From assembly GCA_021648365.1 (NCBI GenBank), contig JAKISY010000098.1, forward strand, positions 1-17,036: a DNA stretch of 17,036 nucleotides, read 5' to 3'. Made by a program: the position numbers and the translations under genes. Below, piece after piece: positions 7,763 to 14,557 of this stretch. The stretch is from Verrucomicrobiales bacterium (lineage in GTDB: Bacteria; Verrucomicrobiota; Verrucomicrobiia; Verrucomicrobiales; DEV007). Below the pieces are notes generated by a model. The model was given only the letters and a program-made list of their open reading frames with translations. It searched no databases and had not been told where the DNA came from. Each line of letters starts with the position of its first letter. The stretch's first letter is position 1.

Positions 7763-8167
7763 ATGAGGATGAAGGAGGATTTGCAGCAGGTCTATGGTTT
7801 CAACGAGGCCCGCTTGCGTAAAAATGGGGTGGGCTATTTTCAAGAGTTAGCTCCTTATCTAGTCTTGTTGTTAGCGGCGGCTTTCGCTGATTTTTTAAGC
7901 ACATACCGATTTATGCTCGCTGGCAGCATTGAGGACGAGCTGCATCCTGTGATTCGCTTGTTCTCTTTATATTTGGGACCCTTGTTTGGACCTTTGTTGG
8001 GTAAGGTGGGGCAGGTGACGGTGGCGATTTTTTTATCGATCTGGTTTCGCCCAGGAGCAAGAATTCTATTGACCTCGCTGAGCATTATTTATTTTTATGC
8101 TGCTTGGTATAATACTTGGGGCATCGATCTCTACACTCCGCGTTTTATGAGTTGGTTGGGTGGGTAG
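7763..8167 (+). CDS. Small polytopic membrane protein, DUF5658-like
   Basis: A 134-residue protein with about three hydrophobic segments (residues 29-47, about 66-95 and 100-117). The pattern of an Asp in the first helix (FADFLSTYRFM), then an acidic/His-Pro pair (EDELHPVIRL), then GPLLGKVGQV resembles the DUF5658 family of unknown function; the match is from memory and tentative. The first ~28 residues are hydrophilic. The in-frame stop at 7757-7759 fixes the start at or after 7760. ATGs at 7763 and 7769 are both possible and neither has a well-placed Shine-Dalgarno sequence. Divergent from sulfatase 2 and convergent with the TIGR04073-type gene across a strong terminator. No enzymatic motif was seen. 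Confidence 0.65.
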   Translation: MRMKEDLQQVYGFNEARLRKNGVGYFQELAPYLVLLLAAAFADFLSTYRFMLAGSIEDELHPVIRLFSLYLGPLFGPLLGKVGQVTVAIFLSIWFRPGARILLTSLSIIYFYAAWYNTWGIDLYTPRFMSWLGG

Positions 8168-8176
8168 TTTTTTTCC

Positions 8177-8213
8177 AAAAAAAAACCGCAGGAGGAAATC
8201 TCCTGCGGTTTTT
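8177..8213. terminator. Strong bidirectional intrinsic terminator
   Basis: Perfect 13-bp stem: AAAACCGCAGGAG (8182-8194), loop GAAAT, CTCCTGCGGTTTT (8200-8212). The plus strand ends in a T-run; the minus strand ends in nine T residues (A-tract 8177-8185). It lies between the convergent genes ending at 8167 and 8233 and can serve both. Confidence 0.9.
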
Positions 8214-8232
8214 AGTAGATTGAGATAAAAAA

Positions 8233-8646
8233 TTAGTAAGTGCCCTGTCGCGTATGATTGATGGTAGAAAGGTAACCAATCTGACCAGGGAACTCTTCGT
8301 ATCCAGAAACTGGAGCGTATCTTTTGCTCTTATAAGGAGCGCGGAAGCTGTCTTTATAAAGCGGGCGTTGGAAGTTGATCACTTCATAAACACCATATCC
8401 CATACGGACGCCAGTGCGTTTGATGCCATTGACGATGCCGTAAACTACGACCATAGTCGATTGCTCTTGGTTTTCGTTGAGGCGGATAATCGAATTGGGC
8501 AACTCGGTCCAACCGTAAAGAATGTTGGCAATACCACGACTGAGCTTACGCGTAGCGGTGTATTGGCTCTTTGGTGGAGCTTGGATATCGGCTTGGGCTA
8601 GGGACACAATCCCTACGCAAAAGAGTGAAATAATCAGTTTTTTCAT
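8233..8646 (-). CDS. Exosortase system-associated protein, TIGR04073-like
   Basis: A 137-residue exported protein. Residues 1-19 are a signal peptide (MKKLIISLFCVGIVSLAQA). The core at about 33-92 reads KLSRGIANILYGWTELP, then a short region with VVVYGIVNGIKRTGVRMG, then YGVYEVINF. This matches the layout I recall for the TIGR04073 family, found in Verrucomicrobia and Lentisphaerae genomes with exosortase/PEP-CTERM sorting systems; its molecular function is unknown. The open frame extends to 8928, but that extension would overlap the divergent greA-like gene, and the signal peptide fixes the start at 8646. No exosortase or PEP-CTERM protein lies in the window, so the link rests on the family alone. 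No Shine-Dalgarno sequence. Confidence 0.8.
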   Translation of the reverse strand: MKKLIISLFCVGIVSLAQADIQAPPKSQYTATRKLSRGIANILYGWTELPNSIIRLNENQEQSTMVVVYGIVNGIKRTGVRMGYGVYEVINFQRPLYKDSFRAPYKSKRYAPVSGYEEFPGQIGYLSTINHTRQGTY

Positions 8647-8655
8647 GTTGGGAGT

Positions 8656-8685
8656 AGCATACACACAATGACAAAAGATTGGCAA
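8656..8685 (-). promoter_or_regulatory. Candidate promoter of the TIGR04073-like gene
   Basis: Minus-strand TTGCCA (8680-8685; 5 of 6), 18-nt spacer, TATGCT (8656-8661; 4 of 6). The -10 ends 9 nt before the ATG at 8646, predicting a leader of only a few bases. Confidence 0.4.
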
Positions 8686-8740
8686 GGTTAATTTTTCACT
8701 TGGTTCATCGCTCTTTGCTCCTATGTTGCTGCATATAGCT

Positions 8741-10579
8741 ATGAATCCAGATCTTGAAAAGCACATTGCGAGCGGTAAAATTGAACAAGCCGTTGCGGAA
8801 CAAATCGACCAACTCACACCAGGGGCATTCTGTGTGCACAAAAGCTGGGGGGTTGGAAAAATTGTCGAATGGGATTTGCCGGAGTCGAGAATCATCATCG
8901 ACTTTGAAGGTAAACCAGGACACAGCATGGCGCTGAAGTTTGCCGCCTCATCGTTGGAGCCTCTGGAGGAGAATCATTTTTTGTCTAAAAGGCACTCTCA
9001 ACTCGATGAGCTCAAGGCTCTGGCGGCTGAAGATCCTGTCGCTTTGGTGCGTGATGCGCTGCAGAGCTCGGGTGGAACGCTGAAATTGGTGGGACTGGAG
9101 AGCTTGATCATGGGTACGGTGGTTGCCGATAGTGACTACAAGAAATGGTGGGATGGTGCCAAGCGCAAGCTGCGCGCGGATCACAGCTTTGTGGTGCCGA
9201 GCAAACGCAATGAGCCTCTTGAGTTGCGCGATGAGAGTCTCAGCCCGGCAGACGCTTTGTTGGAGGATTATTCAGCGGCTCGGGATTTGAAGCTGAAAGT
9301 TAAGTGTGTGGACGCGATTTTGAAAAAAATAGCTGTATTCGAAGATTTGACGCAGTTGAAGCCTGTGATCGCAGATATTGATGATTCTGCTCGTAAAGCA
9401 CTGAAGTTGCATTTGCCGCAGGCGGTGGAGTTGATTTTGGTCAGACGAGAGCTGCAAGGCAAACACGAAGAGTTGGCATCAGAAGAGGGCGCGATTGATA
9501 TTGCTGAGCTGTTGACTGGACAAAAAGATCGTTTGGGTGAGTTGTTCAAAGAGATTTCGCTCAGTCGTCAGCGTCTGTTGATCGCTGAACTGCCAGGGGC
9601 TTTTGGTGAGGAATGGGTGCAAGAAGCACTGGGGCTGTTAGACGATGCCAATGCACGTACGGTGCAGGAAATTGCTACATTGCTCGCTGAGAAGGAGAAA
9701 GCGGACTACTTGCACGCGTTTTTGGTGAAAGGTTTGTCACGTCGTAGTTTGAGCTCTGAAGTGCTGGTATGGATCTGTAAAGAGCGCGAAGGGGCTGCTA
9801 AGTCAGTATTCAGTGCGGATTTGGCTTCTGGCCTGATTCATGTATTGGAGCGGGATCATGGTGAAAGCGGTCGCCGTAATAGGGTGCATGACGTGTTGTT
9901 GAACGACATGGATTTGATCCCAGATCTGGTGCGTGCTGGTGATTTGAACACGGTGCGGAATTTTGCTCGTCGTTTGATGATGTCATCCGTATTCCGCGAT
10001 TTGGATCGTCGTTCTTTGATGGCGCGTATTGTGAAAATCCACCCAGAAGTGCAGGAACTGATCACTGGTAAGGATAAGGATGTCGAAGATGAAGTGCTGA
10101 TCGTATCTGAGGCTAGTCATCTGAAGAAAAAAGCGGAATTCGCAGATTTGGTGAACAAACAAATCCCAGAAAATCGTAAAGATATTCAAATTGCTCGTGA
10201 ATACGGGGATTTGAGCGAAAATTTTGAATACAAATCTGCCAAAGAGTACCAACGCGTTTTGATGCGTCGCCAAGATGACATCGAGGGTGATCTGGCGAAT
10301 GTGAAGCAGACGGATTTCAGTGATGTTGATGCTACGACCGTATCCATCGGCACTGTAGTGACGCTTGATAATAAAGCGGTCGGTGGCACTGAGACCTATA
10401 CGATTCTAGGAGCTTGGGACAGTGATCCTGATAAGGGCATTCTGTCTTACATATCTGAGCGGGCGAGGACTTTGCTCAATCGCAAAGAGGGCGAGTTGGT
10501 GCAGTTGCCAACAGGACCGGGTGGAGCTTTGGAAACTTTCCAAATCGTGAGCATCAAGGCTTATAAAAATCAGGGCTAA
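8741..10579 (+). CDS. greA: Long-form transcript cleavage factor GreA/GreB with large N-terminal extension
   Basis: A 612-residue protein; ordinary GreA is about 158. The last ~155 residues (from about 457) form a full GreA: a coiled-coil with REYGDLSENFEYKSAKEYQ, whose D490 and E493 are the acidic tip residues that help RNA polymerase cleave backtracked RNA, then the FKBP-like C-terminal domain. The N-terminal ~450 residues are an extension. Residues about 26-75 (GAFCVHKSWGVGKIVEWD and following) resemble small Tudor/CarD-type barrels such as the RNA-polymerase-interacting domain; the rest is mostly helical. Similar extended GreA proteins occur in Chlamydiae (about 715 residues). The ATG at 8741 is chosen over 8723 because the MNPDLEKHI start fits related proteins better as I recall them. 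Neither has a Shine-Dalgarno sequence. Followed by eno after 127 nt. Confidence 0.85.
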   Translation: MNPDLEKHIASGKIEQAVAEQIDQLTPGAFCVHKSWGVGKIVEWDLPESRIIIDFEGKPGHSMALKFAASSLEPLEENHFLSKRHSQLDELKALAAEDPVALVRDALQSSGGTLKLVGLESLIMGTVVADSDYKKWWDGAKRKLRADHSFVVPSKRNEPLELRDESLSPADALLEDYSAARDLKLKVKCVDAILKKIAVFEDLTQLKPVIADIDDSARKALKLHLPQAVELILVRRELQGKHEELASEEGAIDIAELLTGQKDRLGELFKEISLSRQRLLIAELPGAFGEEWVQEALGLLDDANARTVQEIATLLAEKEKADYLHAFLVKGLSRRSLSSEVLVWICKEREGAAKSVFSADLASGLIHVLERDHGESGRRNRVHDVLLNDMDLIPDLVRAGDLNTVRNFARRLMMSSVFRDLDRRSLMARIVKIHPEVQELITGKDKDVEDEVLIVSEASHLKKKAEFADLVNKQIPENRKDIQIAREYGDLSENFEYKSAKEYQRVLMRRQDDIEGDLANVKQTDFSDVDATTVSIGTVVTLDNKAVGGTETYTILGAWDSDPDKGILSYISERARTLLNRKEGELVQLPTGPGGALETFQIVSIKAYKNQG

Positions 10580-10706
10580 AAGCTGTAAATGAATGCAGAT
10601 CTAGTTTTTATCTGCCATGAGGTGGGTAAAACGGCTCTTCTTGATTAAATTCATTTTTCATATTGAATATTTCTAAAATAAAAACCATATTAACCATAAT
10701 AAATAG

Positions 10707-11993
10707 ATGATGGAGACAACGATTATTGACATTCATGCGCGGGAGATTCTCGATTCGCGTGGAAATCCGACAGTAGAAGTGGACGTAGCCTTGGCTGGCG
10801 GCGCTCTGGGTCGTGCAGCAGTGCCAAGTGGTGCCAGCACGGGTGAGCATGAAGCTTGGGAATTGCGTGATGGCGAAAAAGATCGCTACCTTGGTAAAGG
10901 AGTTTGCAAGGCGGTAGCTGCGGTGAACGAGAAAATTGGCGATGCTCTGGAAGGCATGGACGCTACTGAGCAGGGCAGTCTGGATGCTTTGATGTTGGAG
11001 TTGGACGGCACACCGAACAAAAAAAATCTAGGAGCGAATGCGATTCTTGGAGTTTCGTTGGCTTGCGCGCACGCAGCAGCTGAGGGACTAGGGTTGCCTT
11101 TGTATAAATACATCGGTGGTCCCAATGCTAAAGTATTGCCAGTGCCGATGATGAACATCATCAATGGCGGTTCGCATTCAGATGCGCCGATTGATTTTCA
11201 AGAATTTATGATCGTGCCACGCGGAGCGCCGACTTTTCGTGAAGCTTTGCGTTACGGTGCAGAGGTTTTCCATCAGTTGAAAAAAGTGCTGCATGATCGC
11301 GGTCTATCGACTGCGGTGGGCGATGAGGGTGGTTTTGCCCCCGCTTTGGATTCAGCAGAAGATGCTTTATCCGTGATCACACAAGCGATCGAAGGTGCGG
11401 GTTATTCTGTAGGCGACGACATCGCTATCGCACTGGATGTGGCTTCTTCAGAGTTTTATGATCGTGAAAAAGGGAAATACATTTTTTCCAAATCGGATGG
11501 TTCCGAGCGTTCAGCTGCAGAACTGATCGATTATTACGTCGAGTTGCAGAAGAAATTTCCTATCATCTCTATCGAAGATGGTTGTGATGAAAATGACTGG
11601 GACGGTTGGAAAATCATCACTGATAAAATGGGCGCAAATACCCAGTTGGTGGGAGATGATTTGTTTGTCACCAATGTTAATTACTTGAAAAAAGGTATCG
11701 ACTTGGGCGTGGCTAACTCCATTTTGGTGAAAGTGAACCAGATTGGCTCCTTGACCGAGACTTTGGATGCAGTGGAGATGGCTAAGGAAAACAGCTACAC
11801 CTCAGTGATCAGTCACCGTTCGGGTGAGACTGAGGACAGCACCATTGCAGACATCGCTGTAGCGACCAATGCAGGGCAGATCAAGACGGGTTCATTGAGC
11901 CGTTCAGATCGGATTGCAAAATACAATCAGCTTTTGCGAATCGAAGAAGAGCTATGTGAAGAAGCTGTTTTTGGCGGGAAGATGAAGGTGTGA
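10707..11993 (+). CDS. eno: Enolase (phosphopyruvate hydratase)
   Basis: A 428-residue, full-length enolase converting 2-phosphoglycerate to phosphoenolpyruvate in glycolysis, and in reverse in gluconeogenesis. All key residues are present: catalytic E207 (GDEGGFAP) and K342 (LVKVNQ); magnesium ligands D244 (ALDVASSE), E290 (SIEDGCD) and D317 (VGDDLF); substrate-binding H370-R371-S372 (SHRSGET) and K393 (QIKTGS). The flexible loop INGGSHSDAPIDFQEFM differs slightly from the common INGGAHADN form. ATG codons at 10707 and 10710 are both possible. The 127-nt upstream region is AT-rich, with a CATAAT ending 6 nt before 10707, and holds the likely promoter. Lies immediately upstream of the ftsB-like gene, a linkage also known in Proteobacteria. 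Confidence 0.97.
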   Translation: MMETTIIDIHAREILDSRGNPTVEVDVALAGGALGRAAVPSGASTGEHEAWELRDGEKDRYLGKGVCKAVAAVNEKIGDALEGMDATEQGSLDALMLELDGTPNKKNLGANAILGVSLACAHAAAEGLGLPLYKYIGGPNAKVLPVPMMNIINGGSHSDAPIDFQEFMIVPRGAPTFREALRYGAEVFHQLKKVLHDRGLSTAVGDEGGFAPALDSAEDALSVITQAIEGAGYSVGDDIAIALDVASSEFYDREKGKYIFSKSDGSERSAAELIDYYVELQKKFPIISIEDGCDENDWDGWKIITDKMGANTQLVGDDLFVTNVNYLKKGIDLGVANSILVKVNQIGSLTETLDAVEMAKENSYTSVISHRSGETEDSTIADIAVATNAGQIKTGSLSRSDRIAKYNQLLRIEEELCEEAVFGGKMKV

Positions 11994-12044
11994 TGCCTCT
12001 TTGTCCCGTTTGAGAATACATTAAATCAAACTAAACCACCTTAT

Positions 12045-12072
12045 CTCAGTCGTTGCGTGAGCCGCGACTGAG
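12045..12072 (+). other. Hairpin in the eno-ftsB gap, just before the ftsB ribosome-binding site
   Basis: An 8-bp perfect stem, CTCAGTCG with CGACTGAG around a 12-nt loop, followed by AGGGGATTTATT and the ATG at 12085. It lacks a T-run, so it is not a standard terminator. It could stabilise the eno 3' end or modulate translation of the downstream gene. Confidence 0.4.
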
Positions 12073-12084
12073 AGGGGATTTATT

Positions 12085-12471
12085 ATGCGGGACACAGAAT
12101 TTTACGATCCAGATCGCGAGCCTTTTGTTGAGGAAGAAGAGCAAGCGCAGGGGCCAGATATTTGGCAACGGGGCAGTAAGGTGATCATGGCCTTGTTGTT
12201 TTTGTGTGTGGTAGCAGCGGCTTTACGTCTTTTTATTCCAGAAATAGAGCGGCGTAATCAGTTGGAGGAGCAAGCGCTGCAGTTTGAAAAAGATCGTGCT
12301 GAAAAAACGGCAAGAGTGGCTGAACTGCGGAAAGAATACGATTTATTAAAAAATGACCGCGAATACCTTGAAATGGTGGCGCGGGATCGCCTCGATTTGG
12401 CGAAAGAGGGCGAGACCATCATCCGCCTCGATCGTTCTCTCAATGAGAGTGGAGTGCCTGCGGCCAAGTAA
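12085..12471 (+). CDS. ftsB: FtsB/DivIC-family cell-division protein
   Basis: A 128-residue bitopic membrane protein of the septum-formation-initiator family, which acts with FtsL and FtsQ in the divisome. Layout: acidic cytoplasmic N-terminus (1-30), one membrane helix about 32-50 (VIMALLFLCVVAAALRLF), a coiled-coil about 53-92 rich in Glu, Leu and Arg, and the conserved C-terminal segment about 94-114 (YLEMVARDRLDLAKEGETII). The start has a good AGGGG 8 nt upstream. The position after eno supports the call. The short acidic N-terminal extension is longer than in E. coli FtsB. Whether it is closer to FtsB or DivIC cannot be settled by eye. Confidence 0.82.
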   Translation: MRDTEFYDPDREPFVEEEEQAQGPDIWQRGSKVIMALLFLCVVAAALRLFIPEIERRNQLEEQALQFEKDRAEKTARVAELRKEYDLLKNDREYLEMVARDRLDLAKEGETIIRLDRSLNESGVPAAK

Positions 12472-12546
12472 TAGAGCAGAGGCGTTGCCGTTGTTCGTGT
12501 TTTATATATTGAGTCAACGAGAGCGAAGCTAGAAGGATTTTGAGTG

Positions 12547-12858
12547 ATGGCTGATGTGAACGAAAAACAGCAAGGGATTTTTGATTTTGACGATGGGAAT
12601 CTCGATGGTTATCAAAACCTGCAACGAGAGCAAGAAGACCGACTGCAAGGGATTCGTAAAAGTTCAGGATTGCCAGTAGGCAGGTGGGTGGAGCTGACGA
12701 TCAAAGGTCACGCAGGAGCGATCACCGGAAAATTGGAGTTAGCGAGTTATCCCAATGCGGGAGATGGTCGTGACGAGCTTGAGTTGAAACTGAATAAGCT
12801 ATTGATCAAGCCCGCCGATATACAGAGTTGTGTGATGCTCGATGACCAGGATTTTTGA
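12547..12858 (+). CDS. Hypothetical protein, 103 residues
   Basis: I do not recognise this protein. It is soluble and acidic, with no signal peptide or membrane segment. Residues about 1-40 are polar and Glu/Gln/Asp-rich, probably helical (FDFDDGNLDGYQNL). Residues about 45-103 look like a small beta-rich domain (GRWVELTIKGHAGAITGKLELASYP, then LELKLNKLLIKPADIQSCVML). An AAGGA 9 nt before the ATG supports the start at 12547 over the GTG at 12544. It follows ftsB by 75 nt on the same strand and could be cotranscribed with it. The coding call rests on the ribosome-binding site, the length and the ordinary codon use. Confidence 0.6.
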   Translation: MADVNEKQQGIFDFDDGNLDGYQNLQREQEDRLQGIRKSSGLPVGRWVELTIKGHAGAITGKLELASYPNAGDGRDELELKLNKLLIKPADIQSCVMLDDQDF

Positions 12859-12942
12859 CCTTCATCCTTGCGTGCGTGTGATAGTTTTGGAGAGCTTTGA
12901 GCAGCTTAGCTGATTAGGAGTTTAGGGTTGTGATTTATCTAG

Positions 12943-13195
12943 TTCTCGCCTGAAACGACCGAGCACCGCAAGGCTGACCTCGGCCGCTTTTTTACCTGGG
13001 CCAAAGAAGCTCGGGCTGGTCGAGCTACGGGAAATCACGCTAGCCAACCTCGAGGTCCACCAGCGGCATGTTGCGCGTTACCGCAAACAGAACGGCAAGC
13101 CACTGGGCAATCATACCAATGAGCTGGGCTACCTGATCGGCAAATATTTACGAGTAGGGAGGATTGAAAAAGGCGGAGCGCACTTGCTTATCTGA
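12943..13195 (+). pseudogene. Frameshifted remnant of a tyrosine recombinase/integrase N-terminal domain
   Basis: From 12943, just after a stop (12940-12942), one frame reads FSPETTEHRKADLGRFFTWAK. The matching continuation is in the next frame from about 13001: KKLGLVELREITLANLEVHQ, then RHVARYRKQNGKPLGNHTNELG, to a stop at 13193-13195. Joining the frames by removing one base near 13000-13008 gives a continuous SAM-like core-binding domain of phage-type integrases (Thr-rich start, dL..F..W helix, then a v.lreIT..nLe.yq segment). The catalytic domain (Arg, His, Tyr) is absent. The codons are visibly richer in C/G at third positions than neighbouring genes, suggesting acquired DNA. Recognisable similarity probably ends near 13150. 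The preceding 12859-12942 holds nothing I recognise. Confidence 0.6.
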
Positions 13196-14333
13196 AAGTC
13201 TTGCGATAACGAAGCGGTGTGGTTTTGACGCTACGGCTGAAGACTTCGATGAAATACTTCGATTCGGCGTAACCGATGCGATCAGCTATGTCGGCTACGG
13301 ACAGGGAGGTTTCGCGAAGCAGCTCTTTGGCTCGCTCGATGCGAACGCGGGTGAGTTCTTCTTTCGGAGAGCGTCCCAGTATTTTTTTGAAACGGCGAAA
13401 CAGCGCGCTGCGGGAAACGGGCACCTGTTTGAGTAACTCTTCGATACTGCTGCCTGTGCAAGCGTGGCTGCGGATCAGTCGCATAAATTGAACGACATGG
13501 GGGTCGTTGATTGCCATGACGTCGGTAGATTGGCGAGTGACGATGCCGCGTGGAGCTAGGTAGGCGAGCTGGTTGTGTATTTTCTTTCCTTGCATCATTT
13601 GGTCCAATTGCGCTGCTGCTTGGTAGCCGATGTTGCTAGAGTTGACGTCGATGCTACTGAGCGGAGGAGTGGAGAGATTGCAGAGAAAGGGGTCGTTATC
13701 CACGCCGAGGATGGCGATGTCGTCGGGCACTCTCAAGCTGGCACGCAGGCAGGCGTCGAGTAATTGCTGACCGCGATCATCGTGGCAGGTCATGATGGCG
13801 ACGGGCTTGAGCAGGGCTTGCAGCCACGTTGCCAAATGGGATTGTTCTTGCTCCCAACTTAGCGCGGCGCTCGAGTGTTCAAAAACGGAGCATGAGAAGC
13901 CTTGCACGGAGAGCGCATCCACGAAGCTGCTTGAGCGCAGATCTTGGTAATAGTGTTCGCCTTTGGGAGTACCGTAAAAAGCGAAGTGTCGATGCCCGCG
14001 TTCTAGGAAATGTTCGACGGCTAACTTGACCACGAGGTGATTGTCGATGCCAACATTGGGCAAATTAAGGTTGCGCAGGGAAGCTCGCAAATCGATCGCA
14101 GGAACTTTGGCTGAAAGCACGGCATCAGCCATGGCGCGATTGTCGATGCGCGCCAGTATGCCGTCACCGTTCCATTTGGCGAGCCACGAGGGTGACGGAT
14201 CGTGCAGGCCGTGAGGTTTGAAATAGATGGACCAGGGGCCGTGTTCCTGTTGATAGCGGATAATGCCTCTTAGCAGTCCACGACCATATTCACGGGAGGT
14301 TTCGACGAACAGGGCGACGCGGGCAGTGGGCAT
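13188..14333 (-). CDS. XylR-type transcriptional regulator (LacI-like sensor plus AraC HTH)
   Basis: A 381-residue DNA-binding regulator. Residues about 1-270 form a periplasmic-binding-protein-like sensor as in LacI/XylR (VALFVETSREYGRGLLRGI near the start; GVDNDPFLCNLSTPPLSSID at 210-229). Residues about 282-381 are an AraC/XylS double helix-turn-helix (SIEELLKQVPVSRSALFRRF; LSVADIADRIGYAESKYFIEVFSR). This order is that of E. coli XylR, and such proteins respond to sugars in many Verrucomicrobia and Planctomycetes; the ligand here is unknown. The start at 14333 fits family N-termini. A TTG at 14396 would add 21 residues but overlaps a TATAAA-like stretch. It is divergent from the Nramp-like gene, which is the nearest candidate target. 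Its last bases overlap the integrase remnant. Confidence 0.88.
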   Translation of the reverse strand: MPTARVALFVETSREYGRGLLRGIIRYQQEHGPWSIYFKPHGLHDPSPSWLAKWNGDGILARIDNRAMADAVLSAKVPAIDLRASLRNLNLPNVGIDNHLVVKLAVEHFLERGHRHFAFYGTPKGEHYYQDLRSSSFVDALSVQGFSCSVFEHSSAALSWEQEQSHLATWLQALLKPVAIMTCHDDRGQQLLDACLRASLRVPDDIAILGVDNDPFLCNLSTPPLSSIDVNSSNIGYQAAAQLDQMMQGKKIHNQLAYLAPRGIVTRQSTDVMAINDPHVVQFMRLIRSHACTGSSIEELLKQVPVSRSALFRRFKKILGRSPKEELTRVRIERAKELLRETSLSVADIADRIGYAESKYFIEVFSRSVKTTPLRYRKTFR

Positions 14334-14339
14334 GGGCTT

Positions 14340-14367
14340 ACTGTAAGGGGACAAAGCCGGAAGGCAA
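14340..14367 (-). promoter_or_regulatory. Candidate promoter of the XylR-type regulator
   Basis: Minus-strand TTGCCT (14362-14367), 16-nt spacer, TACAGT (14340-14345; 4 of 6), ending 6 nt before the ATG at 14333. An alternative -10, TATAAA, lies about 50 nt further upstream near 14386-14392. Both are weak by eye. Confidence 0.22.
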
Positions 14368-14511
14368 TGATCAAAAAGTGGTATATTTATAGACAAAGAG
14401 GGGTTGTTAGGGCGACTGGTGTAGGGCAGAATTTGACATAAGGATCGAGAGGTCTTGCGAGCACGAAACTGAGTTTACATGACGCGGCCTTTTCCAAAGA
14501 AAGGAGGGAAC

Positions 14512-14537
14512 CGCAGATTTCGCAGATAGACGCAGAT
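14512..14537. repeat. Triple CGCAGAT repeat upstream of the Nramp-like gene
   Basis: The heptamer CGCAGAT occurs three times, at 14512-14518, 14521-14527 and 14531-14537, spaced 9 and 10 nt apart. It lies in the noncoding region 14334-14557, just before the transporter start. The near-helical-turn spacing could suit protein binding on one DNA face. Short period-10 arrays of this kind also occur as dispersed intergenic repeats in other bacteria (from memory). Confidence 0.75.
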
Positions 14538-14557
14538 AAAGAGTGAATACATTTAAA

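Noticed and set aside
7639..7821. 61-codon plus-strand frame overlapping the sulfatase start and the DUF5658-like gene
   Set aside because: No similarity recognised, no ribosome-binding site at its ATG, and it overlaps better-supported genes on both sides.
10595..10615. GCAGAT/ATCTGC hairpin after the greA-like gene
   Set aside because: A 6-bp stem with a 9-nt loop and no T-run after it; too weak to call a terminator.
14397..14557. Possible metal riboswitch before the Nramp-like gene
   Set aside because: I looked for yybP-ykoY-type and Mg-sensor-type conserved segments and saw none; only short repeats and a 5-bp stem.
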